A stretch of DNA of 64,000 nucleotides from Pseudomonas sp. ISL-84 (GTDB lineage Bacteria; Bacillota; Bacilli; Bacillales; Cytobacillaceae): positions 28,969 to 92,968 of the forward strand of contig JAGGRA010000009.1 of NCBI GenBank assembly GCA_018613035.1. Direction: 5' to 3'. Every line of letters starts with the position of its first letter. Position 1 is the first letter of the stretch. The position numbers and the translations under genes are program-made. Below are positions 33,671 through 41,972 of this stretch, in pieces. The notes under the pieces are model-generated. The model saw nothing but the letters and a program-made list of their open reading frames with translations. It had not been told where the DNA came from and did no database searches.

Positions 33671-35095
33671 TTAAGAAATGATAAATCCACTTATAATAAA
33701 TAAACCAGTCGCTATTACACCGCCAATGACGGAAATCTTTAACTTATAACGTGCATAATCCACAAGATCCATATCCAAAATGGAGGCAGTCGTTATGGTC
33801 GTATCGCCAAGCGGGGAGGTTAAAGCCCCAAATGCACCGCTTGCAAATACTGCGCCAACAGTCAGCGGGATAGAGGCGCCGGTTGAGACGGCCAGAGTAA
33901 TACCCAATGGCATGAACAGACCCCACGTTCCCCATGAGCTGCCAATGAAATAACCAACAACAGATCCAAGCACAAAAATCGCTGCTGGAGTCAAAAAAGC
34001 AGGCAGAAAGCTTCCAAGGGAACTGCCGATAAATTTGGAAAAACCCAGATCTTCTGCCGCCAATGTTAATGTCCAGATCAAAATGAGGAGGCTGATGGCT
34101 TCCATCATCTGATTGCCGCCATCATAAAAATGGTAGAGAATTTCGTTCATTTTCTCTTTTCTCAAAACGTAGAAAACAAACGTTAATACCAATGTGATAA
34201 AAACGGCCAGAAGCATCACAAAGGTTGCATCGGCCATGGAGAAGGCTTCAAAGATCGTCTCCGCTCCCTGAGCCATGCCGTCTTTCCATAAAAGAAAAAG
34301 AGAAAAAGCAAGCAGCAAAAAGACAGGGACAATCAAATGCCAGGGCTGTGCTTTTACGAGGGATAATTCTCTTTTAATCCCCATGCGATGGAATTCATGC
34401 TCTTCTTCTTCCAAGTCCTTATGTAACGGTTTGTCTTGCTGCTTTGTTCTTTTAGGAGTCCAAAGCGTCTGCACAATCCCTATGATCAGCATGATGATGG
34501 CATAGAAGTTAAACAAAATACTTAATAGAAACACTTCATAAGGAGACATGTCCAGGTTAAGGCCGCTGATGCCGCCTTCGACCAGAGACACCATGAACCC
34601 TACAAATGCGGTCGCAACTGGAAGGAGCACAATAATAGACTCTGTCGAAATATCCAGCGTCATGCCGACCTTTTGCTTGGACAGGTTCATCTTTTTAATC
34701 AAGGATTTTATAATCGGGCCAATCATCATGATCCGAAACATCGGCATCATGAAGGTAAAAGGGAGGGTAATCCAAACAAAGCCCAGCAGCCCCCGTTCCG
34801 TATGAATCCGGGTACCGGCCCATTCGGAAAAACCCTTAATGCCGCCCGAAATATTCATCATGCCGACAAGGCCGCCAAATAAATATAAAAACCCGATGAT
34901 TTTGATGTTGGTTTCATCGGACAAGGTATTGACCATGTAAGTAACAGATTGCTCGGTTCCTGACAGTAAATCTGCCGAAACGATAATGGAGCCAACTAAA
35001 ATACCAACAACAAGTCCCGGCAGGATATTTTTAAGCCAGATAGACATTGCTATGACGATTACAAATGGTAAGAGAGAAAGCCATGTTTGATCCAA
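33671..35095 (-). CDS. Na+/H+ antiporter, NhaC family
   Basis: 474 aa with about eleven or twelve membrane helices. Characteristic segments: PFTFMMPMFRIMMIGPIIK, GYFIGSSWGTWGLFMPLGITLAVSTGASIPL and GAFGALTSPLGDTTITTASILDMDLVDYARYKL. The frame extends to 35176, but TTG 35095 is the best start because GGAGGG lies about 8 bp upstream (inside the upstream extension). Imports protons in exchange for sodium or another cation or small organic ion. A 3' remnant of a close paralogue is at 31180. Confidence 0.88.
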   Translation of the reverse strand: MDQTWLSLLPFVIVIAMSIWLKNILPGLVVGILVGSIIVSADLLSGTEQSVTYMVNTLSDETNIKIIGFLYLFGGLVGMMNISGGIKGFSEWAGTRIHTERGLLGFVWITLPFTFMMPMFRIMMIGPIIKSLIKKMNLSKQKVGMTLDISTESIIVLLPVATAFVGFMVSLVEGGISGLNLDMSPYEVFLLSILFNFYAIIMLIIGIVQTLWTPKRTKQQDKPLHKDLEEEEHEFHRMGIKRELSLVKAQPWHLIVPVFLLLAFSLFLLWKDGMAQGAETIFEAFSMADATFVMLLAVFITLVLTFVFYVLRKEKMNEILYHFYDGGNQMMEAISLLILIWTLTLAAEDLGFSKFIGSSLGSFLPAFLTPAAIFVLGSVVGYFIGSSWGTWGLFMPLGITLAVSTGASIPLTVGAVFASGAFGALTSPLGDTTITTASILDMDLVDYARYKLKISVIGGVIATGLFIISGFIIS

Positions 35096-35414
35096 TATTC
35101 TGCCCTCCAATGAAAATGCTATTACTGAATTAGTATAGCCAAGGCAGGAAGGTCCATTCCTGGAAGCTGACCGCATAATTGAAACCTTAACGTATTGGGT
35201 GAAGCACCGAAATTTTTGCTGCTAGGCAATTAGGAAAATAAAATGCTCGCTCTCTGTTAGGGGGTTAATAAGATAACTTAAAACGCCTTGATCTAATTCC
35301 ATAAGTTCCATACACACTTTATTCAATTTTTACCTATTTCCATGTTTGTCCATTACGATACTAATCGTTAGGACATACGCTGTATTAATTATTAATTAAG
35401 GCAGGTGATACATT

Positions 35415-35510
35415 ATGTCAGATGGTAAACGTTCTAATTTTGCATTGATCGTAGTGCTTTTCGTTCTTTTAATTATTGTCGGTACATCCTTTGGGAAAGG
35501 GTACTATTAA
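35415..35510 (+). CDS. YjcZ family small spore-associated membrane protein
   Basis: 31-aa frame with ATG 35415 after GGCAGGTGA. The product NFALIVVLFVLLIIVGTSF is the typical YjcZ/sporulation small protein: short polar start, one hydrophobic helix ending GxSF, small glycine/tyrosine tail. Such proteins are abundant in spore formers and of unknown function. Followed by a terminator at 35554. Confidence 0.8.
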   Translation: MSDGKRSNFALIVVLFVLLIIVGTSFGKGYY

Positions 35511-35553
35511 TAATTAAGAAAGTGCAAACAAATAAGTACACCTCCACAAATTC

Positions 35554-35584
35554 AAAGAAGCGTCCATCAAACGCTTCTTTTTCC
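35554..35584 (+). terminator. terminator after YjcZ-like gene
   Basis: AAAGAAGCGT pairs with ACGCTTCTTT around CCATCAA, followed by T residues. Confidence 0.85.
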
Positions 35585-35856
35585 TATTTAGATGCATTCT
35601 TAAGCGATGGCTCGAGCTTGTTGAAATGTACTCTGCAGTACCTTTTATGAAAGAGACATTTTTTTGTGCTGCACGGTTAAACAAAACCCAATAAATATGG
35701 GTGTTTGATTCAGTAACAATACCCCATCCTAACACATATTTTGATGAGAAGAGATTGAAAGTAATGATTCGTTTAATTACTGTTGATTTCTGCTGTTCTT
35801 CTTATGCCCCTTTCATGTTGCTGGCACATCTTATGAAAAAATACGGAGGTATGAAC

Positions 35857-36126
35857 ATGAATGATTTCCAAAGAGAACTTCAAATGTTGAATGTTGGTGA
35901 TTTCCATGCGAACGAGGCGATTCCTTGGGATCAAAACCAGTACTATAATGATCAGGCCCGGTTATGCGGTGGTATAGGTTTTGGCTTTGGCTTTAGCTGC
36001 TTTTTCTTTAATTGCTTCAGTTGTTTTAACTGTTTTAATTGTTTTCGCTGCTCTAACTGTTTTCACGGGGGACGCTGTGGCGGACGTTGCGGGGGACGCT
36101 GCGGCGGACGTTGTGGCGGTCGCTAG
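35857..36126 (+). CDS. heterocycloanthracin/sonorensin-type thiazole-peptide precursor
   Basis: 89-aa precursor of a thiazole/oxazole-modified peptide (TOMM). Leader about residues 1-36 (MNDFQRELQMLNVGDFHANE...QARL), then a cysteine-rich core beginning CGGIGFGFGF. The core carries twelve cysteines: C37, C48, C53, C56, C59, C62, C65, C68 (aromatic-x-Cys repeats such as FNCFNCF) and C74, C78, C82, C86 in four RCGG units. Cysteines followed by small or aromatic residues are the sites for azoline formation. ATG 35857 is preferred, with GGAGGT 6 bp upstream; the in-frame ATG 35851 abuts the site. Modification enzymes start 180 bp downstream. Exact product name cannot be given. Confidence 0.88.
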   Translation: MNDFQRELQMLNVGDFHANEAIPWDQNQYYNDQARLCGGIGFGFGFSCFFFNCFSCFNCFNCFRCSNCFHGGRCGGRCGGRCGGRCGGR

Positions 36127-36172
36127 CCTTAACAATAATGCCAGTTTAATATAAAACTGGCTGGACAATCAA

Positions 36173-36212
36173 AAAAGGAGTCCCTGCAGCTGCATGCAGG
36201 GGCTTTTCTTCT
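36173..36212 (+). terminator. terminator or attenuator between precursor and modification genes
   Basis: AAAAGGAG, CCCTGCA pairs with TGCAGGG, CTTTTC; a weaker CCAGTTT/AAACTGG hairpin lies just before it (36141-36160). Likely keeps precursor mRNA more abundant than enzyme mRNA. Confidence 0.75.
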
Positions 36213-36305
36213 AAGGGGCAGACATATGAGACAAATCTCGGTACATAGGATTATAGAGAAAGGTATGTTTCATAAATAGGAATAGTTTGGGTAAGGAGGA
36301 GCGAA

Positions 36306-38267
36306 ATGAAAAATTTGACCCCTTCTATGCGGCTGAAGGTGAAAAGGGACACGTTTTTTCTCCCTGATCCAACCAAGGGTGTGTATTTTCGGAACAATTT
36401 AAGCTCCTTCCGCATGGAAGGCAATATGATCGATCAGTGGGTTCAAAAGCTGATACCAATGTTTAATGGTGAATTTTCATTGGGGGATTTGACAGCCGGT
36501 TTGCCGGGTCCACATAGGGATCGGGTATTTGAAATTGCGGAAGTGCTTTATCGAAATGGCTTTGCTCGGGATGTAAGCCAAGACCACCCTCATCAATTAC
36601 AAGATCGTGTTCTTGAAAAGTTTGCTTCTCAAATTGAATTCCTGGAAAGTTTCGGGGATTCGGGTGCTTACCGGTTTCAGGCCTATCGTCGGGCAAAAGT
36701 GCTGGCAGCAGGATCAGGCCCTTTTTTTGTTTCCCTGGTTTCTTCGCTGATTGAGTCCGGATTACCTAAGGTCCATATGCTTATTACGGACCCGGAATCT
36801 ACTAATAGACAGAGGCTGAAGGATATTATCGCACATGCCCGTCAAACAGACCCTGAGGTCTCAGTAGAGGAGGTAAAACATCAGAAGGAAGAAGATTATT
36901 CCTGGGAGGAAATAATCCAGCCGTATGATTCCATTTTATATGTGTCGGATGCGGGCGATCTAGAGGAACTGCGGGTTATACATGCCGCATGCAGGGCAGA
37001 GAAGAAGTTGTTCCTTCCTGCTATATTCCACAAACAGGCTGGTCTGGCAGGTCCACTGGTTCATCCGGATTCAGAAGGGTGCTGGGAGTCCGCATGGCAC
37101 CGCATACATCAATCTGCGTTTTGCGAAGACAAGCAATTACACACCTTCTCCTCCACAGCAGGAGCAATGTTGGCTAATTTAATCGTGTTTCAACTGTTTA
37201 AAGAGACTACAGGGTTGATCAGTGCTGAACAGAGAAATCAGTTCTTTCTGCTTAATCTGGAGACGCTGGAAGGAAATTGGCATTCATTCTTGCCTCATCC
37301 GATATTGACCGGAAATACAGCCGGCGAATGGATTCAAGATGTTGATCTGAAGATCGAACAGAGTTCGAGCAGAAGTGACCCGAACAGTTTGTTTCTTTTC
37401 TTCAGCCAATTGACATCCAAAGAATCAGGGGTTTTTCATAAATGGGAGGAGGGAGATTTAAAGCAGCTTCCGTTAGCGCAGTGCGAGGTTCAGGCAGTGG
37501 ACCCGTTGTCCGAGGGTCCGGCTGAGCTGCTGCCAAACATTGTCTGTACAGATTTGAGGCATGAGGAGGCACGCAGGGAAGCAGGTCTGACCGGGATAGA
37601 AGCGTATGTGTCACGGATGGCTGTTCAGCTCGCTGGGGCTCTGCTTCCACATCGCGAAATAGATGGGGATATAGGAAATTCTAAGGACTTTGTTGGTGTG
37701 GGAGCAGGGGAAACATTTGCAGAGGGTGTTTTCCGCGGCTTGGATAGGTGTTTGGACGAGGAACTGGCTAATCGTCAAGCGGATCAGAATGCTGTTTCTC
37801 CGCTGCATTTGAGTGCAGTAGAGGATGAACGCTGCAGGTTTTATTTGGAGGCATTGACAACGATACAGGGAGCACCGACAATCTGCATGGGTGGGGAAGT
37901 GTGCGGTTTCCCTGTGATCTGGGTCGGCACGAACGATCGCTGGTTTGGCAGTGCAGGCTTTAATAGAACAATAGCGCTCCGTAAAGCGCTGCAGCACGCG
38001 CTCATACAGGGGCAAAATTCAACGAGCAAACATAAGCCAACAGCGTTGGAGGCATCATCTGTGCTTCTGGAAGATAAGGAGCCTCTTAGCCTTGTAATCC
38101 CTCCTTGTGAAGAGACGGCGCAACCCCAGGTTTTGCAGTCTGCTATTCAGGTGCTGGAACGGAACAAAAAACAGTTCTTAGTCTGCGAATTTTCGCTTGA
38201 ACCATTTTTAAAAGAGCATCTGGCAGGGGTGTTTGGGGTGCTACTGCGAGAGGAGGAATCTCAGTGA
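36306..38267 (+). CDS. thiazole-containing bacteriocin maturation protein (ThiF/E1-like, TIGR03693 type)
   Basis: 653 aa. The N-terminal third holds a RiPP-recognition-like region (DTFFLPDPTKGVYFRNNLSSFRMEG, HRDRVFEIAEVLYRNGFARDV), then an E1/ThiF-like Rossmann segment (AKVLAAGSGPFFVSLVSSLIESGLPKVHMLITDPE) that lacks a clear catalytic cysteine. The rest contains YcaO-like sequence (GVGAGETFAEGVFRGLDRCLDEEL). In heterocycloanthracin loci this protein accompanies the cyclodehydratase. Strong start AAGGAGGAG-ATG. Its stop overlaps the start of the next gene (GTGA), indicating coupled translation. Confidence 0.85.
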   Translation: MKNLTPSMRLKVKRDTFFLPDPTKGVYFRNNLSSFRMEGNMIDQWVQKLIPMFNGEFSLGDLTAGLPGPHRDRVFEIAEVLYRNGFARDVSQDHPHQLQDRVLEKFASQIEFLESFGDSGAYRFQAYRRAKVLAAGSGPFFVSLVSSLIESGLPKVHMLITDPESTNRQRLKDIIAHARQTDPEVSVEEVKHQKEEDYSWEEIIQPYDSILYVSDAGDLEELRVIHAACRAEKKLFLPAIFHKQAGLAGPLVHPDSEGCWESAWHRIHQSAFCEDKQLHTFSSTAGAMLANLIVFQLFKETTGLISAEQRNQFFLLNLETLEGNWHSFLPHPILTGNTAGEWIQDVDLKIEQSSSRSDPNSLFLFFSQLTSKESGVFHKWEEGDLKQLPLAQCEVQAVDPLSEGPAELLPNIVCTDLRHEEARREAGLTGIEAYVSRMAVQLAGALLPHREIDGDIGNSKDFVGVGAGETFAEGVFRGLDRCLDEELANRQADQNAVSPLHLSAVEDERCRFYLEALTTIQGAPTICMGGEVCGFPVIWVGTNDRWFGSAGFNRTIALRKALQHALIQGQNSTSKHKPTALEASSVLLEDKEPLSLVIPPCEETAQPQVLQSAIQVLERNKKQFLVCEFSLEPFLKEHLAGVFGVLLREEESQ

Positions 38268-40207
38268 GTGCTGTCGTAGTAGTTGTCGGAGAAGGACTGC
38301 TGGCGGACAGCGTATGCAAAGAACTGCCCGCCAAATATAAGATAGTTCGTCATATAAACTTCGAGCCAGAACTGCCGGAAGGAACCGATTTGATTTTGGT
38401 GCTGAACGATGCCTGGATTCCTGCCATTCATAAAAAGGCTGAAGAGGTGTCACGGTCATCCGGTATTCCTTGGCTGCGGGGCTTTGTTTCATTTGGCGAG
38501 GGTGTGGTTGGTCCGCTGGTTCACCCGGGAACGCCGGGGTGTTCACAGTGTGCGGACACGCGAAAACTCTTTGCTGGGCGTGACCGCGAAGAGATGTGGG
38601 CACTGCAGCAGGGGCTGGAAGGGAACAACGGATTAATGCGTGACGCATGGGCATCGCGAACAGGACTTTTACAAATGGCTTACCTGGTCGTGTCGGAGGT
38701 GCAAAGGGTTCTTGAGGGCAGCTTGGCCGACTTGGATGGCCGCCTGTTTTTGATCAGCCTGAAAACACTTAAAACCTCTAGCCATTTCATATTACCAGAT
38801 TCATTGTGTCCGGTCTGCAGTTCCTTGCCTGAAGACTCGAATGCAGCTGCCCGAATCTCCATGCAGCCAAGTCCAAAAATAAGCGCAGACAGTTACCGCT
38901 GCCGTTCATTGGAGGATTTAAATAAAACGCTCGTCAAAAATTATCTGGATTCCAAGACTGGATTAATGAATGGTAAAATGTATGATTTCACACCTCCGTT
39001 TGCTGATGTAGTGGTAAACCTGCCGTTATTTTCTGGGGACGAAGGCGTAGCAGGCCGTACGCATTCATATAAAGTAAGCGAGCTGACTGCCATTTTGGAG
39101 GGGCTTGAGCGATCCTGCGGTATGGCGCCGCGTGGAAAAAGGACAGCAGTCTTTGACAGTTTCCGCAACCTGGAAGATCAGGCCCTTAATCCTGTTAAAG
39201 TAGGTGTGCATGCGGATGTACAGTATGCACGGCCGGATTTTCCATTTAAAAAGTTTGATCCTGATACTCCAATGAAGTGGGTGTGGGGCTATTCGTTTTT
39301 GCAGGAGCGTCCCATTCTGGTTCCTGAGCTGCTTGCTTATTACAGCATGGGCTGCGGGCAGGGATTTGTCTATGAAACGTCCAACGGATGTGCACTTGGC
39401 GGGAGCCTGGAGGAGGCGATTTTCTACGGTATTTTAGAAGTGGTGGAGCGTGATTCGTTCCTGATGACTTGGTACAGCAAGCTAGCCCTTCCGCGTCTTG
39501 ATCCGTATTCCTCAAATGATCGGGAATTGAAGTTAATGATTGATCGTGTGAAGGCGGTAGCAGGATATGATCTGTATATCTATAACGCGACAATGGAGCA
39601 CGGCATTCCAAGTATTTGGGCGATGGCGAAAAACAGGAAGCAAAAGGGATTAAATATCATTTGTGCGGCAGGAGCCCATCCTGACCCCGTACGGGCGGTA
39701 AAAAGCGCGGTTCACGAGTTAGCGGGGATGATGATGACACTTGACAATAAATTTGAAGAGAACCAGGAGGAATTTTTGCGAATGCTGCAAGATTCATCCC
39801 TCGTGGGGAAAATGGATGATCATGGGATGCTGTACGGTTTACCGCAAGCGGAAGAGCGCCTAAAGTTCCTGCTGGATGAAAACCGGCCGCTCCGTACGTT
39901 TTCCGAGGAATTCAAGTGGGAGGGGAGACATGCAGACCTGACAGATGATCTGCAGGACATTCTTCAAGTGTTACACGGAGTGAACCTTGATGTCATTGTG
40001 GTGGATCAGACCACACCGGAAGTTAGACGGAACGGATTACATTGTGTCAAAGTGCTGATCCCAGGGATGCTGCCTATGACATTCGGACATCACCTAACAC
40101 GCGTTTCAGGGCTTGAGAGGGTGTTAAGGGTCCCAATGGAACTCGGGTATGCAAAAGAACCGCTTACATTTGAGCAGCTTAATCCACATCCGCACCCGTT
40201 TCCATAA
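38264..40207 (+). CDS. TOMM cyclodehydratase, fused E1-like and YcaO domains
   Basis: 647 aa. The N-terminal E1-like (C-protein) part has a zinc-binding pair of CxxC motifs, GCSQC near residue 92 and CPVC near 183. The C-terminal YcaO (D-protein) part shows the ATP-binding set: RTHSYKVSE, SNGCALGGSLEEAIFYGILEVVERDSF, and the extreme C-terminus is PHPHPFP, the proline-rich tail required by azoline-forming YcaO enzymes. It uses ATP to cyclise cysteines of the precursor to thiazolines. GTG 38264 overlaps the previous stop codon by four bases. Confidence 0.92.
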   Translation: MSAVVVVVGEGLLADSVCKELPAKYKIVRHINFEPELPEGTDLILVLNDAWIPAIHKKAEEVSRSSGIPWLRGFVSFGEGVVGPLVHPGTPGCSQCADTRKLFAGRDREEMWALQQGLEGNNGLMRDAWASRTGLLQMAYLVVSEVQRVLEGSLADLDGRLFLISLKTLKTSSHFILPDSLCPVCSSLPEDSNAAARISMQPSPKISADSYRCRSLEDLNKTLVKNYLDSKTGLMNGKMYDFTPPFADVVVNLPLFSGDEGVAGRTHSYKVSELTAILEGLERSCGMAPRGKRTAVFDSFRNLEDQALNPVKVGVHADVQYARPDFPFKKFDPDTPMKWVWGYSFLQERPILVPELLAYYSMGCGQGFVYETSNGCALGGSLEEAIFYGILEVVERDSFLMTWYSKLALPRLDPYSSNDRELKLMIDRVKAVAGYDLYIYNATMEHGIPSIWAMAKNRKQKGLNIICAAGAHPDPVRAVKSAVHELAGMMMTLDNKFEENQEEFLRMLQDSSLVGKMDDHGMLYGLPQAEERLKFLLDENRPLRTFSEEFKWEGRHADLTDDLQDILQVLHGVNLDVIVVDQTTPEVRRNGLHCVKVLIPGMLPMTFGHHLTRVSGLERVLRVPMELGYAKEPLTFEQLNPHPHPFP

Positions 40208-40229
40208 GCGCTGACTGGGAGGTAAAAGG

Positions 40230-41804
40230 ATGAATCTAGAGACATTCCTGCACAATTTGCATTTTGATATTGATCAGATAAGCCCAACAGATTGGGAAGT
40301 GGATTGGGAAGATGCACCGCTTGCCTATAAGCTTTACCGCGGTTTGCCGGTTATTCCCCTTTCGCTGGAAGTTCCCCTTTCTCTTGAAGAATGGGAGGCA
40401 CCGGCAAAGCCTGACCTTCGGAGAATCGGTCATTTTCTCTGGTATGTATTCGGCCTTAATCAATTTTCCCAGTCTGTCACTCCATTTGGTTCCAATGAAC
40501 AAGCGGATAATATTATGCAGTCGTTTCGGAGGCCTGTTCCTTCTGGCGGAGGTTTATACCCCAACGAATTATACATGTATCTGAAAATGGAGGATTTGCC
40601 GGAGGGGTTGTACCATTATGATGTGCTGCACCATCGCCTGGTCTTGCTGCGTGAAGGCAATTTTGATTCATATGTAGCCCGGGCACTTGGCAATCGCTGT
40701 GATGTATCCTCTTGTTTTGGTACTGTGTTTGTGTCGACCATGTTTTGGAAAAATTTCTTCAAATACAATAACTTTGCTTATCGTCTGCAAGGCTTGGATG
40801 CAGGTGTGGTGATTGGACAATTGTTGGAGGTTTCGAAGAGGTTTGGTTTTGCAGCGGGGGTGTACTTCCAATTTCTTGATCGCGCCGTCAACCATCTCCT
40901 TGGACTGCCTGAACAGGAGGAGAGCGTATATGCCGTTATCCCGCTGTCCGTTGAACCGACCAGCTGGTTTACGAACAGAAGCAGCATAGACGGGGTGGTC
41001 TCAGCCTCCGATTTGTGCCAGGAAGTGACCTCGATTCAGAATCATTACTGCGTCAGGTCACATAGAGTGAAAGAATTTCCCATGTTAACCAGCATAAATC
41101 AAGCATCCATGCTGGAATCAACTCAATCGTTTCACCAAATCACACCGGATGAGAGCCATTGTGAGGGGAGGGCGGTGGCTCTTCCTCATGTAAAAAGGAT
41201 ATCTTATGATCTGGCATCAGTCTGCAGAAATCGGTATTCACCGGACATGGATTTCGTTTCAGGAAAGGTTAGCGGGAACCAGCTGGCAGCTCTGCTGCAG
41301 GAGGCAACTGCTTCGTGCTCGTACCGAAACGATTTAGATGGGGCATTTGATAAGCGCAAGTCACGTGTCACGCTTTATGCCTGTTTGAATAATGTGGAGG
41401 GCATTCCGAATGGAGCTTATTATTATGACAGCGATACTCATTCACTTCGGGAGATAAATCACGGAGATCATCGACTTGTTCTGCAATACGGAATGCCAGC
41501 CGGTAATGTGAATTTGTTCCAAGTCCCCCTATGCCTGCATGTTGCAGGGGATAAAGATTTCTATAAAAAGGCACTTGGCTACAGAGGCTATCGCATTCAG
41601 CAAATGGAAGCCGGCATGCTTGTGCAGCGACTGCTATTAGCGGCGACAGCCCTCGGGATGGGCGGGCATCCACTTCTCGGATTTGATGCGAAAATGTGTG
41701 ATGAAATTTACAGGATAGATTCACAGGGAAAAACAAGCCTCATCCAAATCCCGATTGGCTTCTACCGGGCCCGTCCATGGTTGCGGGGGAATTTAATTAG
41801 CTAG
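40230..41804 (+). CDS. SagB/ThcOx-type FMN dehydrogenase, double domain
   Basis: 524 aa. FMN-dependent azoline dehydrogenase (B-protein) that oxidises thiazolines to thiazoles. Two nitroreductase-fold repeats are visible: the first has RPVPSGGGLYPNELYMYL and FAYRLQGLDAGVVIGQLLEVSKRFGF, the second has NGAYYYDSDTHSL and YRIQQMEAGMLVQRLLLAATALGMGGHPLLGFD. RRPVPSGG binds FMN phosphate. Ribosome binding site GGGAGG upstream of ATG 40230, 23 bp after the cyclodehydratase. Ends the operon; terminator at 41875. Confidence 0.92.
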   Translation: MNLETFLHNLHFDIDQISPTDWEVDWEDAPLAYKLYRGLPVIPLSLEVPLSLEEWEAPAKPDLRRIGHFLWYVFGLNQFSQSVTPFGSNEQADNIMQSFRRPVPSGGGLYPNELYMYLKMEDLPEGLYHYDVLHHRLVLLREGNFDSYVARALGNRCDVSSCFGTVFVSTMFWKNFFKYNNFAYRLQGLDAGVVIGQLLEVSKRFGFAAGVYFQFLDRAVNHLLGLPEQEESVYAVIPLSVEPTSWFTNRSSIDGVVSASDLCQEVTSIQNHYCVRSHRVKEFPMLTSINQASMLESTQSFHQITPDESHCEGRAVALPHVKRISYDLASVCRNRYSPDMDFVSGKVSGNQLAALLQEATASCSYRNDLDGAFDKRKSRVTLYACLNNVEGIPNGAYYYDSDTHSLREINHGDHRLVLQYGMPAGNVNLFQVPLCLHVAGDKDFYKKALGYRGYRIQQMEAGMLVQRLLLAATALGMGGHPLLGFDAKMCDEIYRIDSQGKTSLIQIPIGFYRARPWLRGNLIS

Positions 41805-41874
41805 GCAAGGCGAAGATGCTGTTGGATGTGAATTTGAGATACCTCTATCAAATTACTAAACTGCCTTTCACAGG

Positions 41875-41921
41875 AAGGCGCCATCTGCTATTGGCCAGAA
41901 GCCATTAGGGAGGCGCCTTTT
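41875..41921. terminator. terminator between thiazole-peptide operon and sqhC
   Basis: AAGGCGCC (41875-41882) and GGCGCCTT (41912-41919) pair around a GC-rich loop, then TTT; serves the convergent genes. Confidence 0.7.
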
Positions 41922-41972
41922 GTTATGCTTGGATACTTAAAATATGGATGGGCCAACTCACCCTCCGATGTG

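Noticed and set aside
35962..36168. Minus-strand alanine/threonine-rich frame opposite the thiazole-peptide precursor
   Set aside because: Shadow of the repetitive precursor gene; no ribosome binding site.
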